NCBI GenBank assembly: GCA_034408745.1
Contig: JAWXCM010000282.1
Coordinates: 1-16,126, forward strand
DNA: 16,126 bases
Reading direction: 5' to 3'
DNA from: JAWXCM01 sp034408745
Lineage (GTDB): Bacteria > Acidobacteriota > Terriglobia > Bryobacterales > Bryobacteraceae
Positions within the stretch are counted from its first letter, which is position 1. Each line of letters begins with the position of its first letter. The notes beneath the pieces are model-generated. The model was not told where the DNA came from. It made no database searches and saw only the letters and a list, made by a program, of their open reading frames with translations. Position numbers and translations under genes: made by a program. This document shows positions 14,705-16,126 of the stretch, piece after piece.

Positions 14705-15056
14705 CGCGATCGGTGAAGAGGGTTTCGCGCGGCTGGTGGCGGCGTTTTACCGGCAGGTTCCGGGCGATTCGATTCTGGGGCCGATGTACCCTGCCGACGA
14801 TTTGGCGGGGGCGGAGGAGCGGCTCCGGGATTTTCTGATCGGCCGGCTTGGTGGGCCGCAGAGGTACATCGAGTCGCGCGGCCATCCGAGGCTTCGGATG
14901 CGGCATGCTCCTTTCGTCATTGATACGGCGGCTCGAGACCGGTGGATGGAGTTGATGGGTCGGGCTTTGGATGAGGTGGGGTTTTCGGGTGAGGTTCGGG
15001 AGGCGTTAGACGGTTTTTTGGGTCACATGGCCTCGTTTATGGTGAACCGCGGTTAA
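14682..15056 (+). CDS. Group II truncated haemoglobin
   Basis: The product has 124 residues with a GTG start, the usual size of a 2-on-2 globin. Group II features are FYRQVPGDSILGPMYP with the B10-type Tyr, then a GGPQRYIESRGHPRLRMRH stretch with the proximal haem-binding His in RMRHAPF, and the G8-type Trp in DRWMELM. Such proteins bind O2 or NO and may act in redox protection or oxygen delivery; none of these roles can be assigned from sequence alone. The gene overlaps the end of sbcC by 23 bases, so it is very likely co-transcribed with the DNA-repair genes. An open frame reaching back to 14634 is sbcC sequence in another frame. The stop TAA overlaps the convergent hydrolase stop within TTAA. 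Confidence 0.9.
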   Translation: MDEQQIFSAIGEEGFARLVAAFYRQVPGDSILGPMYPADDLAGAEERLRDFLIGRLGGPQRYIESRGHPRLRMRHAPFVIDTAARDRWMELMGRALDEVGFSGEVREALDGFLGHMASFMVNRG

Positions 15057-15859
15057 GGCTCTGGCAGCGGTGTTATGCGCTGGAGCAACAGGCCGTCGAA
15101 GGGGCCCATGGTGACCTGGCTGACGGGACTTCCGTCGTTGAGACGGGCCGTTGAGGAGATGGTGAGGGCGTCGGCGACCAGCCTGCCGGTGCCGTTGTTG
15201 CGGAGGCGTACGAAGGGCTTCGACGCGCCTGTGAGTTCGATGTCGGCTATGGTGCACCAGCGGTCTCCGGGCTTCGTCTGGTCGAGGATTGTTGTGGCGA
15301 TGACGCGGCCCTCGGCTACGACTTCATAGACGGCCTCGCGGGTCCACTGAGTCTGCTCGGCCGGCGAGGCCCACCATGCCTGGATCTGGTATTGACCGTC
15401 TTCGCGGTTGCCGAGGTCCCAGCGAGCTTCGCCGTCGCGGCCCTCCAGTGTGCGGCAGCCCGCGCCCCAGTGATGGTAGAAGGGACCGCGCGACTTCCAC
15501 TGGCCTGTGTCGAATGAGGCGTTCTTCCAGCCCGAGCCGGTGGTGGTGAAGGCTGGGGAATCGTCGTCGATCTGGTACTGCCAGCGGGGCGCCTGATCGC
15601 CGGCAAATCGTCGAAGACCGGGCGGGAGGTCGATTGTCACTTCAGCGTTGGTCCCGTTGAGGAGCACCTTGCCGTGTGTGAAGTCGCGTGTCCAGACGTT
15701 TGGCGGGATTTCTGTCAGGGAGATGTCGGCCAGCCAGACCTGACCGGTACGTGCGCCGAGAAAGAACTGAATGCGCGAATCCGATACTGTCTCATTGGCT
15801 TCGAAACTTACGGCATAGTCGGCCCACTCAGTAGTGAGCCGGACGCGGGGTGTGAGCAT
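15053..15859 (-). pseudogene. C-terminal half of a glycoside-hydrolase-like secreted protein, 5' truncated
   Basis: An open frame of 268 residues begins at an ATG (15859), but the homologous part seems to begin only at about RLTTEWADYAVSFEA (near 15840). Upstream codons overlap a maturase fragment on the other strand, and the frame is closed by TAG about ten codons before the ATG. Parts in order: the end of a carbohydrate-binding-module-like beta-sandwich (RIQFFLGARTGQVWLADISL), then a segment typical of the C-terminus of putative glycosyl hydrolases (WTRDFTHGKVLLNGT and TIDLPPGLRRFAGDQAP), then a golvesin/xanthan-lyase-type module (SRGPFYHHWGAGCRTLEG through RLVADALTI). No catalytic domain or signal peptide remains, so secretion and activity are not expected. 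It converges on the globin gene with overlapping stops. Confidence 0.7.
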
Positions 15860-15920
15860 CGAACGGATGGCAGAAGACCTGAGCCGCTATTTGCGGGGAT
15901 GGACTGGCTATTTCGGGAAG
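15840..15920 (+). mobile_element. Group II intron maturase fragment, inverted
   Basis: Reading + from 15840, the frame gives RTRGVSIERMAEDLSRYLRG then WTGYFGK, the start of the maturase-specific C-terminal part of group II intron reverse transcriptases (known form: RTRGVS...YLRGW.GYFG). It departs from the family after GYFGK and meets a stop at 15939. It is the direct continuation of the fragment at 15954-16126, but on the opposite strand. Confidence 0.72.
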
Positions 15921-15953
15921 CCTGGGCCGGAGTGCCCGTAACCGCGGTAACCC

Positions 15954-16126
15954 CGTCAGTTCCCGCACCCGCTCCTTGAACCGCCCGACCGCCTTCGGCG
16001 CAATCCGCCGTTTCGGCTCCCGACCGCTCGTGAAGCTGAATCCGAGAAACTTCCGCTCCCATGGCCGCGCCACCGCACTCTTCTGCTGGTTCACCTTGAG
16101 CTTGAGCTTCGTCGTGATGAATCGCG
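15954..16126 (-). mobile_element. Group II intron reverse transcriptase/maturase fragment (runs off window)
   Basis: On the minus strand, entering from the right edge, the frame reads RFITTKLKLKVNQQKSAVA, then RPWERKFLGFSFTSGREPKR, then RIAPKAVGRFKERVRELT. This is the fingers/thumb boundary of group II intron-encoded reverse transcriptases (KVNQQKSAV and ERKFLGFSF are hallmarks). Homology stops abruptly after RELT near 15954; the following codons are the reverse complement of the inverted fragment and its flank. The rest of the intron, if present, lies outside the window. No intron RNA domain V could be recognised here. Confidence 0.85.

Noticed and set aside
15940..15950. ACCGCGGT palindrome near the maturase pieces as inversion or attachment site
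   Set aside because: Only 8 bases, GC-rich and expected by chance; it does not coincide with both breakpoints.

Overview
The window is GC-rich bacterial DNA, most likely chromosome of an Acidobacteriota of the Bryobacterales/Solibacter kind. That is inference from gene content: a DUF1552 gene next to a DUF1587/1592/1588/1585 cytochrome-type gene, a secreted PQQ dehydrogenase with a C-terminal haem-motif domain, duplicated ku genes, a golvesin-type hydrolase tail and group II intron debris. Planctomycetes and Verrucomicrobia share some of these families, so the phylum is not certain.

Bases 1-5234 (+ strand) hold three tightly packed genes for exported proteins: the C-terminal part of a DUF1552 protein, a large two-haem-motif protein of the planctomycete-cytochrome type, and a PQQ-dependent dehydrogenase. 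They look like one transcription unit for periplasmic oxidation or electron transfer with an unknown substrate. Bases 5235-6064 contain no gene that I can support. Bases 6065-6765 (- strand) hold a complete MazEF-type toxin-antitoxin operon with a recognisable promoter whose -10 box lies inside a perfect palindrome.

Bases 6847-8610 (- strand) are a non-homologous end-joining operon, read right to left: an intact ku gene, a second ku that is broken by a frameshift/deletion and an amber codon, and a short wrecked stub of the ligD polymerase domain. Immediately head-to-head with it, bases 8643-15056 (+ strand) carry five overlapping genes: a NurA-type nuclease, a HerA-type hexameric ATPase with an unusual P-loop, SbcD (Mre11), SbcC (Rad50), and a group II truncated haemoglobin. 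NurA-HerA-Mre11-Rad50 is the gene set that archaea use for DNA end resection. Here it sits in one bacterial operon, back to back with Ku, the protein that protects ends from resection, and this is the most interesting content of the window.

Bases 15053-16126 are degraded: the C-terminal half of a secreted glycoside-hydrolase-like protein (- strand) whose 5' end has been replaced by pieces of a group II intron maturase. The two maturase pieces are consecutive parts of one protein but lie on opposite strands, pointing at each other, which shows a small local inversion (or an assembly fault). No tRNA, rRNA or CRISPR array was seen, and no convincing intrinsic terminator.
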